From a virus, in IMG/VR virus record IMGVR_UViG_3300009636_000007, positions 1 through 54,391 of that record: a DNA stretch of 54,391 bases, one strand, 5' to 3'. This document shows, piece by piece, positions 1 to 9,532 of this stretch (within the stretch, counting starts at the first letter, position 1; the number at the start of each line of letters is the position of its first letter). Below the pieces are notes generated by a model. The model made no database searches. It was not told the DNA's origin and saw nothing but the letters and a program-made list of their open reading frames with translations. The position numbers and the translations under genes are program-made.

Positions 1-26
1 AATCTGCACGCTGTTCTCCCATCTTT

Positions 27-55
27 ATAGTACCAAACGGTGCAGGTTTTGTCAA
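27..55 (-). promoter_or_regulatory. sigma70-type promoter reading off the left edge
   Basis: On the minus strand a perfect TTGACA (50-55) is followed after 17 bases by TACTAT (27-32). The 3' part of the spacer plus the -10 (TTTGGTACTAT) is identical to that of the plus-strand promoter at 43287-43315. It should drive genes to the left of the window, after the last virion gene ending at 61. Confidence 0.7.
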
Positions 56-60
56 GCCTT

Positions 61-573
61 TTATTGCTCCCGTGTAGGCATCTCATTCGGCACCATTTCA
101 CCGCTTGGTGAAAGCATGTGCCGCTCGACATCAGGTGGCTGATTGAGGTCACCGGGAGTGTTCCCAGAGTTCATCTGGGGCTTGCCCACAGGGTTGCTGA
201 TGTTCATGTCTACGTACCCCGTAGAGCCCTCGCCCAGCTTCGGCGGCTGTGTCTTGTGCTCCGTATCGAGTTCGGGCTTGATACCACTTGTATTTGGTAT
301 AATCATGCCGCCCCAGTCGACGGGTGCACCGGCGGGCAGGGGCGCTTCCGTTTTGCCCTTCGCGCCCTTCGCCGGTTTTTGTTTTGCCTGCTTGTCCCTT
401 TCGAGGTCTTCGTGGGACGGATAGAATTTTTGGAAGCGTGCAGGAAGTTCCGCTTCCTCTTCAGGGGAAAGGTCTTTGCCCGACCCCAGCGTATTGAGGG
501 CCATGTAGTTTTCACGAGTGAGTGGCGTGCCGAGCATTTCCATCAGTGATTGAATTGGGTCCGGTTTCGGCAT
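61..573 (-). CDS. hypothetical protein, end of the virion operon
   Basis: A 170-residue hydrophilic protein that I do not recognise. The start at 573 (MPKPDPIQ) was chosen because its ATG overlaps the stop of the gene before it (TAATG), with GGAGG just upstream inside that gene's last codons; an upstream in-frame ATG at 642 has no such support. The middle is a lysine/alanine/proline-rich linker, and the C-terminal half is rich in G, N and P without membrane segments. Translational coupling to the preceding giant virion protein suggests a small virion or assembly protein, but this is inferred from position only. Confidence 0.65.
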   Translation of the reverse strand: MPKPDPIQSLMEMLGTPLTRENYMALNTLGSGKDLSPEEEAELPARFQKFYPSHEDLERDKQAKQKPAKGAKGKTEAPLPAGAPVDWGGMIIPNTSGIKPELDTEHKTQPPKLGEGSTGYVDMNISNPVGKPQMNSGNTPGDLNQPPDVERHMLSPSGEMVPNEMPTREQ

Positions 574-3500
574 TATTTGCCTCCAAAGTTGAAGCTCTCC
601 GCACGGCTTTCGTCGGCGTCCCACTCTTCCTGCGACATCCACTCAGGCTTCTTGAAACCACCTACTGCATTGATGATCTCTTGCCGTGCCTGTTCAGCAG
701 TCATTTTACCGTCACCGACCTGCCGCCAGATGTCATTGAGGGCCTGTACATGCGCTTGGGGTTTTTCACCAAGCAACGACCGTATGCCTTCCCAAAGCAC
801 AGACTGTGCTTGGTTTGGTCGTACACCCTTTTCTTTGGCAACGTTTCTATACGCTTCTTCGTGAATCGGGTACGTACCCTTAATGCCCACAGGCGCGTTA
901 GTAGGCGGCTGGGGCGTACCTTTTTTGCTGGTCCCGAAGTTGTGTGCAACCTCGACATCGTCGCCGCCGACCGCTTTGAGGTGCGCCGCCCGGACAGCAT
1001 GCGTATCTATGGTCAAATGGCCGTCTTCAGACCACGGATTGATGATGTTGTTGTAAAAGTTTCTAGTCTTATGTCCTCGCCCGATTGCCTCACCAATTGA
1101 TGCAGGTGAACCGTCGCCTTCAAGAATCTGAAGTGCCTTTGTCATAGAACCAATAGCGCCCCAGTTGTGTTGCGTGCTCGCCCGCACTTCACCCTCGGGA
1201 GAGTATACAGGAGTCTGGTCGGCCCCCTCTGTCTCGTCAACAAGTCTGAGCCACAATGCTTTGCCCGCTTGCACCGCTGCCGCTGCTTTCTCAGGGTCAC
1301 GCTTCATGAGACTATCGGTTGCCTTAATTTCATCATAACGCTTACCCCGTACAAAGTCAAGGGCTTTTTTGAATTCGGCAGGTTGCGGTACGCCAGCTCT
1401 TTTCAGGTTACGTAGCTCTGTCAGTTTGTCGTCCATGGCGTCTGTCCACGCATGCCCTCGACTGTCCTGATACCGCTGAATGAATCGCTCAGCGTTGCCA
1501 AGGTTGTTGCTCCACTCGTTCTGAGGCGAAAAGACGGAAACGACACCTGCCACCTTCTCATGTGGCACACCTGTCTTGCGGGAGATTTCGCTCGTCAACC
1601 CGTGGGCCGCTTCATACCACTTTTGTGATGTCCGCTTGATCGAATCAGGTATTGCGTCCCACAGTGCACTGAGGTTTCCAGTATAATGTTTGATGGTGTC
1701 ATCAATGACCTGAGGGGCGGTTTTGCCTTCGTGATTCAATCCTTCATTGGCGTACTTCGAAAGGGTGAGTCCCATCTTGTCCGTATAGCCGAGTTTGGTT
1801 TCACCGTTCTCACCAACTTTGCTAGGAGCGGCTTTGCCCGCTTCATCCATTGCTGTGCGGCCAAGCGTAGGAGCGGTCGCTCCTTCAGTGTACCGTGGAG
1901 AAATTTGCTTTGCTTGCAAACCTGCACGATACTCAGGGGTTGTTGCTGAGGCTTTCTCGTACGGCGTCTGTGCTGATGTCGTAGCCTCGGGCTGTTTGGT
2001 CCACTTTGAAATCTGTTCCTGTGTCGGCAACTTTCCTGCTTTGTCACCGCTCCAGTTGTCAGTCATCTCACCGTTTTCGATCTTGACGATGTGACTGTTC
2101 GATTTTGGATTCATCTTCAGATCGTGCATGTCGGCGTTGTTTGGCAGCGGTCTCCAGCCGTCTTGAGAGTCCATTTTGCGAGAGTCTACGTCGTAGTACT
2201 TTGCGCCCGCTTCTGCCGCGCGCCTTGATACGTCTTCGAGTGACGTTTTGTTGCCGCCCGAAGCATTATTCGCAAGCATCGGCTCTTCACCCGTGCCGCC
2301 CGTCTGTACTAACTCATGTGTCTTTAGGTGGAAGATGGACTTTTGGTTGGCCGCTGCACCTGCTGCTTTTGCCTCGTCGTCGTCCTTTATCAACTTCGTG
2401 ACATCAAGGATGTGGTTACCTTTTTCGTCCTTCCAAGAGCCTATCGCGTGGTCTGGTTGGGCGAGCAAGTCTGCGTTCTTATCCGCAAACTGCTGATAGC
2501 GATCTGGCGTTAAACTGCCGGGTGCTACATTCTCAGTGCGGTCGGGATGTACTCCGACAGACCAAGCGTCTGTGCCATCAAGATTCTTACTGCCGTCTGC
2601 GCTAAATGTTGCCCCGCCGTTCTTGAGGTGCTGTGCACGCATCTCGGCAAACGGGTGCGCTGCGGGCTCTTCGCCTTTGATCGGCACAAGACCGCGCATT
2701 GTTTTTTCTAAATCAGTCCCGGCCTTACCATACTCTATGTTGGCAGTCTTGCCGCTAGGCGTCTCGATGTACACCTTTCCCGAGCCCATTTGCGGAGCCA
2801 TGCGGTTGAGATGTTCCAACTGTTCGGTGGTCACACCACTGTCCGGTATGGACATATTGAACGAGCGGTCACCATACACGCCGTAAGGACGCATGCGAAT
2901 TCCGCCGCCATTGACAAACACCTCGCGAGGGGCAGGCACGTCCGTCGTCTTACCACCTAGCATTTCATCGTGTATTGCTCCGGGCGGCATTGCAACACCA
3001 GTGCCATCAGGTAGGATGGCTGCTGTATGCGCTGGGTCGCCATCCGACTCTCCATACTTTTCCAACAACTTCGGACCTACGACATCGGGATGGTACTTGT
3101 CTTCGGGCTTGCCTCCACCCAATCCCTTGCGACCTTTTCCACTGCGGATGACGCCTTCCTCACCGCCTTCTTGAAACGGGCGATTCTTTATTGCACTCGA
3201 CACAGCGTCAACAGTTGTCGCGCCAACTTCGTTCTTCAGTATCTGCGAGCGAGGCATGGTCGGGCCTTCTGCGCCCTCAACAGGTGCCGCACCTCTTGCA
3301 AACTTCCCGCCTCCCTCTATGAGTTTGCCACCAACCGCCATTCCGCCCGATTGACCGATAGCCTCAGGAGCAACGTCCAGCATGTCACTCTGTTTTTGAA
3401 TTCGACTTTCAGGTGTCCCTGCTGCATAGTCGTAGTAGTACTTCGCTGCGGTCTTGATTGGCTCGGTGAGCATGCTGTGGATGAGTGGAATGTGCCCGCC

Positions 3501-3755
3501 CTTGACATCCTCAATCGCGCCCTGAGCAATGCCTTGTCCGACAGACACAGGATTGAGCATCGACCCCGCAGCGCCAACTTCGCGAGTCAATGTGTGGTAC
3601 ATTGCTGCGATGCTGTTGACGTTTTCTAGCGGCAGCGATTTGGGCAGAGCAATGGTGTTGCCGTCAGGCATTGCGATGACATGGTGCGTGCTTTGGTCAA
3701 TTGCCTGCGGCTGTGCGCCTTGGTCGGTTGGCTGAAGTCCGGATGACTCGCTCAT
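573..3755 (-). CDS. giant internal virion protein with HhH-glycosylase-like C-terminal region
   Basis: A 1060-residue protein. Residues 1-200 are alanine/glycine rich, 200-600 look like a mixed alpha/beta region of no recognised family, and residues of about 680-1000 carry a pattern of short phage proteins with a DNA-glycosylase-like helix-hairpin-helix fold: VSVFSPQNEWSNNL, then GKALW, then NFYNNIINP, then TIDTHAVRAAHL. In such proteins the conserved D of TIDTHA would lie where the catalytic Asp of HhH-GPD glycosylases is found; this resemblance is from memory and is tentative. It is the last of three consecutive giant proteins, which in podoviruses are usually ejected with the DNA. RBS AAAGG before ATG at 3755. 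Confidence 0.6.
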   Translation of the reverse strand: MSESSGLQPTDQGAQPQAIDQSTHHVIAMPDGNTIALPKSLPLENVNSIAAMYHTLTREVGAAGSMLNPVSVGQGIAQGAIEDVKGGHIPLIHSMLTEPIKTAAKYYYDYAAGTPESRIQKQSDMLDVAPEAIGQSGGMAVGGKLIEGGGKFARGAAPVEGAEGPTMPRSQILKNEVGATTVDAVSSAIKNRPFQEGGEEGVIRSGKGRKGLGGGKPEDKYHPDVVGPKLLEKYGESDGDPAHTAAILPDGTGVAMPPGAIHDEMLGGKTTDVPAPREVFVNGGGIRMRPYGVYGDRSFNMSIPDSGVTTEQLEHLNRMAPQMGSGKVYIETPSGKTANIEYGKAGTDLEKTMRGLVPIKGEEPAAHPFAEMRAQHLKNGGATFSADGSKNLDGTDAWSVGVHPDRTENVAPGSLTPDRYQQFADKNADLLAQPDHAIGSWKDEKGNHILDVTKLIKDDDEAKAAGAAANQKSIFHLKTHELVQTGGTGEEPMLANNASGGNKTSLEDVSRRAAEAGAKYYDVDSRKMDSQDGWRPLPNNADMHDLKMNPKSNSHIVKIENGEMTDNWSGDKAGKLPTQEQISKWTKQPEATTSAQTPYEKASATTPEYRAGLQAKQISPRYTEGATAPTLGRTAMDEAGKAAPSKVGENGETKLGYTDKMGLTLSKYANEGLNHEGKTAPQVIDDTIKHYTGNLSALWDAIPDSIKRTSQKWYEAAHGLTSEISRKTGVPHEKVAGVVSVFSPQNEWSNNLGNAERFIQRYQDSRGHAWTDAMDDKLTELRNLKRAGVPQPAEFKKALDFVRGKRYDEIKATDSLMKRDPEKAAAAVQAGKALWLRLVDETEGADQTPVYSPEGEVRASTQHNWGAIGSMTKALQILEGDGSPASIGEAIGRGHKTRNFYNNIINPWSEDGHLTIDTHAVRAAHLKAVGGDDVEVAHNFGTSKKGTPQPPTNAPVGIKGTYPIHEEAYRNVAKEKGVRPNQAQSVLWEGIRSLLGEKPQAHVQALNDIWRQVGDGKMTAEQARQEIINAVGGFKKPEWMSQEEWDADESRAESFNFGGK

Positions 3756-3771
3756 TGTTTTAACCTTTCAA

Positions 3772-6159
3772 CTACTGTGCGCTCGCCAGCTGTGTCAATA
3801 CATGCTTCGCGTACGCCTTAGACTGCCCTGCATAATTATCAGAGTCTGGACTGTGCTTGGTATTTATGTAATCTTCCAGCGACAGATTCGCGTACTCAGG
3901 TCTGCTCTGGTCGAGCCGAATCTGCTGAACTGCCGCCTGTCTGCCCGTCTCGGGTGTAGCGAACTTTGCAAACACCTTGTTGCCGACCCTATAAGGAACA
4001 GCGTTAGACTGTCCTTTGTAGAGAAGGTTAATGGGGTTGTTCAGTCGCACGTTGAGATTGTTAGGATGCCCGCCCTCAAAAGATGCCATCGCTGGCACCA
4101 ACTTATCAGCAGGCAATTCTCCGAATGTTTGGTCGCTCATAGTTTGTGTGGGCTTTTCGGTGTGTATAGGTTCCCACTCTTGCGTGCCCGGTTGCGGCTG
4201 TGCTTGCACTGGTTCGGCCTGTTGCGATTGCGGGTTATAGATGTGACTTACAATACCGCCCTTGACCCCAGATGCGATCTTGCTGCGGACGCCCGCGGTT
4301 GCGGATGCTGTGTCCAGCCAGCTCGCGCCGTAACCAGATATTTTGCCGATGCCGCTAAGAACCTTCGGGTTAGTCATTGCGGCTTCAGCAAGCCCGCGTG
4401 AACCAAACCTGCCACCGAACGCAGCTCCCAGACCCGCCAGAAGTTCTGCTGTTGAAACAATTTTGCCGCCGGTGTTGGCTACACCACTGAGTCCCAATGC
4501 GCCTGCTGTTCCTAACGCCAGCCCGGTGCCCAGACTCACAAACTTCACCTGATTGGTCAAAGACTTCATGCCGCCAACCATTGTGTCGAGTCTTTTGCCC
4601 AGCTCTGGCGCGCTTTCAAAAAGAGCATCACGCGTCTGCTGGCTCATGCCCTGCCATCCCTTTACGACCTTATTCAAATCCAAATGGTTGGTTTCGTCGA
4701 GCGCACCCTTGACGATGTCCGCAAACTTGTTTACTCCGTACCCCGCCATCGTGTCATCACCTACGAGCCTCGACAAGACTTTGATCTTGTAGGGGGCGTT
4801 TGCGCCTGTCGTGATGTTCTGAAGGACATCAGAAGTCTTTTCATTGCGAATTGCTTTTATGAACGGCTCTTTCAAGTCGTTCACCGTTTGTTTGTACGCC
4901 GCGCGCGCGCTTGCATACTCACCGCTTGCGCCCGCGTTGAGACCATCCAACGTGTCGTCTATGCCATCCAGAAGGTGACCAATTGCCTGCTTATTTGCAG
5001 GATCGGCGGTTCGCAACGATCTGCTCAGACCTTGTCGTAGGTCAATGAGTGTGTCGCTGCTAAGACCTGCTTCAACACCTTTGGGGCCTGTGATGTACTC
5101 GACAAGTGCGTCCAATTGACTGGATGCGGGGGTCACTGCTTTCAACGCTCCCCGCAGTTCAGCAGGAAGGTTGGAATTGACACCCTTGAGGTCGAGTGCC
5201 GCCTGATAGAGCGGCGTGTCGCTGATAGCAACGGGCGCTGCACCCATCTTCTCTTTCAATCCCGACAATGCAGTATCAAACGATGTGTGCATCTTGCTCT
5301 CAACGCTGTCCAGTGTATTGTTTAGAGTGGCTGAGACTTCTTGGGGCGTACGTACGTTTTGTTCGGCAAGGGTTTTCGCGCGGGCCACTGTTTCACCATT
5401 GACCCCTAGCTTTCCTAAAGAACTGACCACCTTACCAGCAACAGCTTTTGTGACAGCACTCACGCCAGCGGTCGCGCCGCCGAATGCCGCCATCGTTGCG
5501 CCCGCTTCGCCTGCAGTCTTTACACGCTCACCCATTGGTGCCTGTGAGTTGCGCACGAAACTTTGTCCTGCTGCGATCATCGAATCCTTGGCGATGCTCA
5601 GCATCGTGGGATGACTCTCTAGATTCTTCGCCATCTGGGCGATTTTGCCCAACTTATCAGCACCCGACAACTCTCCCCAAGCCGCGCCGCCGAGTTCGGA
5701 TACCAGCATAAACTCTGCGACCTGCTCAGCGCCGACACCAACCAATTTGTCGGCAGTAGTGCCAACAAGGCTGTTGGATTGCGTCTTCATTGCTTCGATG
5801 CCTTGATCATTGGTGTTGGTGGGAACCATCGCTGCGGCCTGACTGCCACCTAGCAAATAAGCCGCGGCTTTGTCCATGCCTACAGCATGCCCCGCCTTAT
5901 TTGCAAGATCGGCGATGCCCGCGGATGTGTTCTCCGCAGACTTCAGGAAGTTCTCACCAATATTTCCAGCGTGTGAAACTACTGACTGGATTGCATCTTC
6001 AGACTTAGATAAATAGTCAGAAGCGGGCTTTTCACCAGCAACTTCCCATGTCGGCTGGGCAGGGGTCGGCTGGGCGGGATTCGCCTGTGCAGGTTGATTT
6101 GCTTGTGCGGGTTGTGATTGCGGTGCTGGTGTTTCGCTTTGAACCTGCCAATCGCTCAT
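3772..6159 (-). CDS. large internal virion protein with possible peptidoglycan-hydrolase C-terminus
   Basis: A 795-residue protein. Start at 6159 (MSDWQVQ) chosen because it follows AGGGG and overlaps the end of the preceding gene; the longer frame to 6201 lies inside that gene. The N-terminus is a Q/P/A-rich linker, followed by long amphipathic helices (about residues 60-600) and an alanine/glycine-rich stretch near 560-620 that could insert into membrane. The last 110 residues contain NNPINLLY, a segment with FAKFATPETGRQAA and a tail DNYAGQSKAYAKHV, resembling the NNPGNI-type cell-wall-hydrolase modules of phage structural proteins. A role in penetrating the envelope during DNA entry is inferred. 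Confidence 0.6.
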   Translation of the reverse strand: MSDWQVQSETPAPQSQPAQANQPAQANPAQPTPAQPTWEVAGEKPASDYLSKSEDAIQSVVSHAGNIGENFLKSAENTSAGIADLANKAGHAVGMDKAAAYLLGGSQAAAMVPTNTNDQGIEAMKTQSNSLVGTTADKLVGVGAEQVAEFMLVSELGGAAWGELSGADKLGKIAQMAKNLESHPTMLSIAKDSMIAAGQSFVRNSQAPMGERVKTAGEAGATMAAFGGATAGVSAVTKAVAGKVVSSLGKLGVNGETVARAKTLAEQNVRTPQEVSATLNNTLDSVESKMHTSFDTALSGLKEKMGAAPVAISDTPLYQAALDLKGVNSNLPAELRGALKAVTPASSQLDALVEYITGPKGVEAGLSSDTLIDLRQGLSRSLRTADPANKQAIGHLLDGIDDTLDGLNAGASGEYASARAAYKQTVNDLKEPFIKAIRNEKTSDVLQNITTGANAPYKIKVLSRLVGDDTMAGYGVNKFADIVKGALDETNHLDLNKVVKGWQGMSQQTRDALFESAPELGKRLDTMVGGMKSLTNQVKFVSLGTGLALGTAGALGLSGVANTGGKIVSTAELLAGLGAAFGGRFGSRGLAEAAMTNPKVLSGIGKISGYGASWLDTASATAGVRSKIASGVKGGIVSHIYNPQSQQAEPVQAQPQPGTQEWEPIHTEKPTQTMSDQTFGELPADKLVPAMASFEGGHPNNLNVRLNNPINLLYKGQSNAVPYRVGNKVFAKFATPETGRQAAVQQIRLDQSRPEYANLSLEDYINTKHSPDSDNYAGQSKAYAKHVLTQLASAQ

Positions 6160-6160
6160 A

Positions 6161-8503
6161 TTATTGCCCCTGTGTCTGTTGAATCTGGACGGGTTTACCA
6201 CCCTGCAATGACCACGTTTGTCCGTTCTTAAACGTAGTGTGCACGCCTTCTTTCAAAAGACCGATGGGCGGTGCTTGCGCGGGTTGTCCTTGTGCTGGCT
6301 GCTTGCCACCGGATGTCAGCCCTTGCGGAATTTGAATGCCCATTCTTTGAAGCGTTTGCACACCCTCTGGTGTAATGAGGTTCGGGTACGCAGTTCCAAT
6401 GGTGTTGCTGTACTTACGACCGAGATTGTTCAGTCGGATTGACGCACTATTGCCCAACTGTTTCAACGCTCTTTCAATCTGGGCAGGAGAGGAGTTGTCG
6501 TCAAGCACAACATTCATGACCTTCAAATCAGACTCATGCTCCGCACGGTTTTGGTTCAAGAACGTCATGAACTCCTTGCGCACGGGCTCAAGAGACGTAA
6601 CGAATGCTGTATAATCGGGATCGTTCGCTGCGTTCTTCTCGATCCAGTTCAACGGTTTGTTGAGCAACGGTGACGGTGCGCCCGCGAGCAACTTAGCTCG
6701 CATGGTAGAAGTCGTATCCATCGCATCACCTGCGTGACCGAGAAACGTATTGAAGTTCACGAGTTGATCAGCATCCTTACCGCTGGCGAAGGAGTCAATG
6801 ACTTTAGACTTTGCTACGAGGGCCGCTGGAGAGTAATCGTTCGGGTTCTTACCAGCCGCCACAGCAGCATCATGCAGAACGTCGAAGAATCGCGTTCGCT
6901 GGTTGCCTCGGAAGCTGACAATGTCACCTATCCTGCTGAAGTCACCACCGAGAACGTTTTGGGCGGCGGAATACAGGTCGGCGTCCGTTTTGTCTTGTGT
7001 GGCTTTTGCTGTTTTGTCTTTTACATCCTGCTTGGTCTGGGCTACGTTGCCTTCCTGCTTTGCGTTGACATCAAGCAGTGCTTGTGCTGCGGCTTTTCGT
7101 GCCGGGGGTTCGGTGGGAGAAGCAACAATTGTTTCAGCTTGTGCCACGGTCAGTGGCTTGCCTGCATTGACAGCGGCGGACTTCGCCGTAACATGCTTCA
7201 GTTCCTCGCCATTGAGGAATTCTCCAACTTCGTCGGGCGACTTGCCCAACAGTTTGAAAATTTCTCCCGCTTGTCCAGAGTTTTGTAACTGTGAAAGCGC
7301 GTGCTCGGTCGTGTGTGTGTGTGCATTAGCAAGCGCGGTCACAGCATCTACAGACTGGCGGGTCAATGCTGGGTTGTCCCTGAATTTCTTGTTGAAATCG
7401 TTTTGGCTAAGCTGGTCTTTTTCATCGACGCCCAAGCCAACTTGCATCTGATGGACAAACTCATACGCGATGGTGGCGGCGTGCGCCTCTTTCTCATACT
7501 GTATAAACTTCGTTGAGTCAAGCGGCAGTGAATCGCCTGAGGCGGTTCTGAGGTTCCCTTGTTCGTCAAAGAGTTGAGCAATAGCTGGGTTGGTCTTCGC
7601 CAACTGGGTCAATGCGTCTTTATTGACGTTGACATTGCCAGACTTGACAAGGCTGTAAGTCGGCAAATGGTATTGCTGCCCGTTGGGCGCGGTGCGTGTC
7701 TCCCAACCATCCTGAACTGGGGAGAGCCCCAACTTCACAAGATCGCCGCGCTGTTCCACAGACTCGTGGGACATCTTGCGGTCACCTGTAGCGACAAGTT
7801 GTTCGCCAGTATCTTTCTCAGTCTGTGCAAGGCTGTCGATTGCGGGCTGGTAGATGTCTTTGCTCTTAGTATAAAAGTCTTCCTTACCTGACCAATTATC
7901 CGCGTGCAGTTTGTCAATCGCTTGTTGGTTACGGTACTCGTCCAACGTATTCTTCGTCGCCGCATACTGCCGCATCATCTGTTGGTCAGCCTGTTTCTGA
8001 GGGGCATTACGGAATGCCTCTTGCTGCTGTCCCTCAGCCTTGAATGCGCCGCCTGCCGCAGCAGCGACCTGTCCTGACCGACTGCCGTACTGTCCTTGCG
8101 GAACAGCCGCACCAGCAGCCCAGCCTTCCATCATGGAACTGATCGCGCCTGCCAAAATGTGTCCTGTCAAACTGACACGAGACGACGCAGGAACATCACG
8201 AGTCACGCCGTCTGGACCTGTCACAGTCCTCGGCTTGTCTGACCCTGATGCCATGCGGTTGACAATCCTGTCGTACCAACTTGCTTTGGGCGCAGCGGGG
8301 GCACTCGGCTGACCTGACGGCTGTTGAGCAGTCGGGGCAGTCTTCGCGGGCATGCTGCTGGCGTCAGGAGCCTGCTGTACGGGCGTCTGGCCTGCGGGGC
8401 GCGCTGGCATATTCGCTGCTGTACTTGTGTCGGCGGGTGCTGCCGCTTGCGGCAAAGGCATCGCTGGCGTCGATTGATTGGGGTCTTGTGTAGGTTCTGA
8501 CAT
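6161..8503 (-). CDS. large internal virion protein
   Basis: A 780-residue protein with good RBS (TTTAGGAGC) before ATG at 8503. Residues 1-80 are A/P/Q rich with low complexity; the rest is mostly helical, with charged and glutamine-rich heptad-like segments around 170-260 and 400-500. No enzyme motif is visible. Size, composition and position between a gp14-like small protein and two other giant proteins match the internal core or ejection proteins of T7-like and N4-like phages. The function is inferred from this arrangement. Confidence 0.6.
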   Translation of the reverse strand: MSEPTQDPNQSTPAMPLPQAAAPADTSTAANMPARPAGQTPVQQAPDASSMPAKTAPTAQQPSGQPSAPAAPKASWYDRIVNRMASGSDKPRTVTGPDGVTRDVPASSRVSLTGHILAGAISSMMEGWAAGAAVPQGQYGSRSGQVAAAAGGAFKAEGQQQEAFRNAPQKQADQQMMRQYAATKNTLDEYRNQQAIDKLHADNWSGKEDFYTKSKDIYQPAIDSLAQTEKDTGEQLVATGDRKMSHESVEQRGDLVKLGLSPVQDGWETRTAPNGQQYHLPTYSLVKSGNVNVNKDALTQLAKTNPAIAQLFDEQGNLRTASGDSLPLDSTKFIQYEKEAHAATIAYEFVHQMQVGLGVDEKDQLSQNDFNKKFRDNPALTRQSVDAVTALANAHTHTTEHALSQLQNSGQAGEIFKLLGKSPDEVGEFLNGEELKHVTAKSAAVNAGKPLTVAQAETIVASPTEPPARKAAAQALLDVNAKQEGNVAQTKQDVKDKTAKATQDKTDADLYSAAQNVLGGDFSRIGDIVSFRGNQRTRFFDVLHDAAVAAGKNPNDYSPAALVAKSKVIDSFASGKDADQLVNFNTFLGHAGDAMDTTSTMRAKLLAGAPSPLLNKPLNWIEKNAANDPDYTAFVTSLEPVRKEFMTFLNQNRAEHESDLKVMNVVLDDNSSPAQIERALKQLGNSASIRLNNLGRKYSNTIGTAYPNLITPEGVQTLQRMGIQIPQGLTSGGKQPAQGQPAQAPPIGLLKEGVHTTFKNGQTWSLQGGKPVQIQQTQGQ

Positions 8504-8534
8504 ATAGCTCCTAAATTTAGCTTACCTTATTTCT

Positions 8535-9131
8535 TTATGCTCCGAGTGAACCAGCAGCGCTAATTCCAGCCGCAAGCAATGGTTGCCACCAATTTGCTTG
8601 TGAATCAATCATTTGTTGCGATGATACGGCTTCCTTGTTTGCATCGTTCGCAGAATTTGTAGCGTTTGCCGCCGCGTTAAACATGTTAGGTGCTGCTTCC
8701 TCGCCGGTGATGGCACCAAAGTAATTCTGATTGCCCTGTTGGAAGTCGGCAACAGTGGCCTGTTCTTCTTGCTGGCTTTTCGTTGCCTCGACTGCTTGAT
8801 TTGTTTGCAGGTTGACGGCTGTCGCAAGTCCAGATGGACTGACTGTGTTGCCGCCGCCAATAGCACTGACAGCATTGCCGACAGCGGACTTCTCGTTACG
8901 CGCGCTAGTTGCCGCATTGTTCACGATTTGTGAGTCGACAGCACTTGTTTCTGCCGCCCCCCAGCCCTGCTGTCCCGGCCCCGCAGCCACAATTTTACCC
9001 AAAGAGGCGGTGACTGAGTTAAACAGTCCGCTTACATCTCCAAAAACTTGCTTGGCCTGAGATTCCACTGTGCTGGCGAAACTCTGGATGTTACTGTTGA
9101 GTGCTTTTTCCGCAGACGAAGGTCCACACAT
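8535..9131 (-). CDS. small internal virion protein, T7 gp14-like in layout
   Basis: A 198-residue protein starting MCGPS, a start seen in many short internal virion proteins next to giant ejection proteins. The body is A/N/S/Q rich and helical, and the last 25 residues (WWQPLLAAGISAAGSLGA) form a hydrophobic, glycine-rich end that could enter membrane. RBS AAGG at suitable distance. Placed directly before the large internal virion proteins, it probably belongs to the same ejected complex; no catalytic residues can be seen. Confidence 0.6.
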   Translation of the reverse strand: MCGPSSAEKALNSNIQSFASTVESQAKQVFGDVSGLFNSVTASLGKIVAAGPGQQGWGAAETSAVDSQIVNNAATSARNEKSAVGNAVSAIGGGNTVSPSGLATAVNLQTNQAVEATKSQQEEQATVADFQQGNQNYFGAITGEEAAPNMFNAAANATNSANDANKEAVSSQQMIDSQANWWQPLLAAGISAAGSLGA

Positions 9132-9133
9132 AG

Positions 9134-9532
9134 TTACCTGCCTTCCAAATCTAAAACGTACTCATCATTGCCGATGGCCCGAAATTTCAAAACCTTCGTA
9201 CAAAAATTAGACAATCTGTCGTGAGTAGTAGAAAATATCAACTGTTTAAATCCGACAGCAGCCGCCCTATCCGCGGCGCTGTGTGCTATGAGTACTAAGG
9301 CACGGGCGTTACGATGAATCTCGTATGGCGTTACCCACATAGTCGAGACTCGCAGCCTCGCATCAGGCTCAGGACCGTAATGCACGAAGACGATTATGCC
9401 GTGGGAGTCTTCGAACAATTCGCTTGTTCCCCGAAAGTCCTCTACCTTCCACTCGCCCGGATGGAACTTGTCAGCCTCGATGGCCGCTTTTAATACGGGC
9501 AGGTCATCGGTATAAATCGGTCTGTTGGTCAT
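9134..9532 (-). CDS. GNAT-fold-like virion-operon protein
   Basis: A 132-residue protein whose ATG overlaps the TGA of the preceding gene. The order of elements (an N-terminal helix, a strand VFVHYG, a strand with RVSTMWV, then ALVLIAHSAADRAAAVGFKQLIF and a final LKFRAIGNDEYVLDL) resembles the acetyltransferase (GNAT) fold, where the middle helix follows the acetyl-CoA loop. The classical Q/RxxGxG/A loop is not evident, so enzyme activity is doubtful. Similar small proteins occur in podovirus tail or core operons. Confidence 0.5.
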   Translation of the reverse strand: MTNRPIYTDDLPVLKAAIEADKFHPGEWKVEDFRGTSELFEDSHGIIVFVHYGPEPDARLRVSTMWVTPYEIHRNARALVLIAHSAADRAAAVGFKQLIFSTTHDRLSNFCTKVLKFRAIGNDEYVLDLEGR

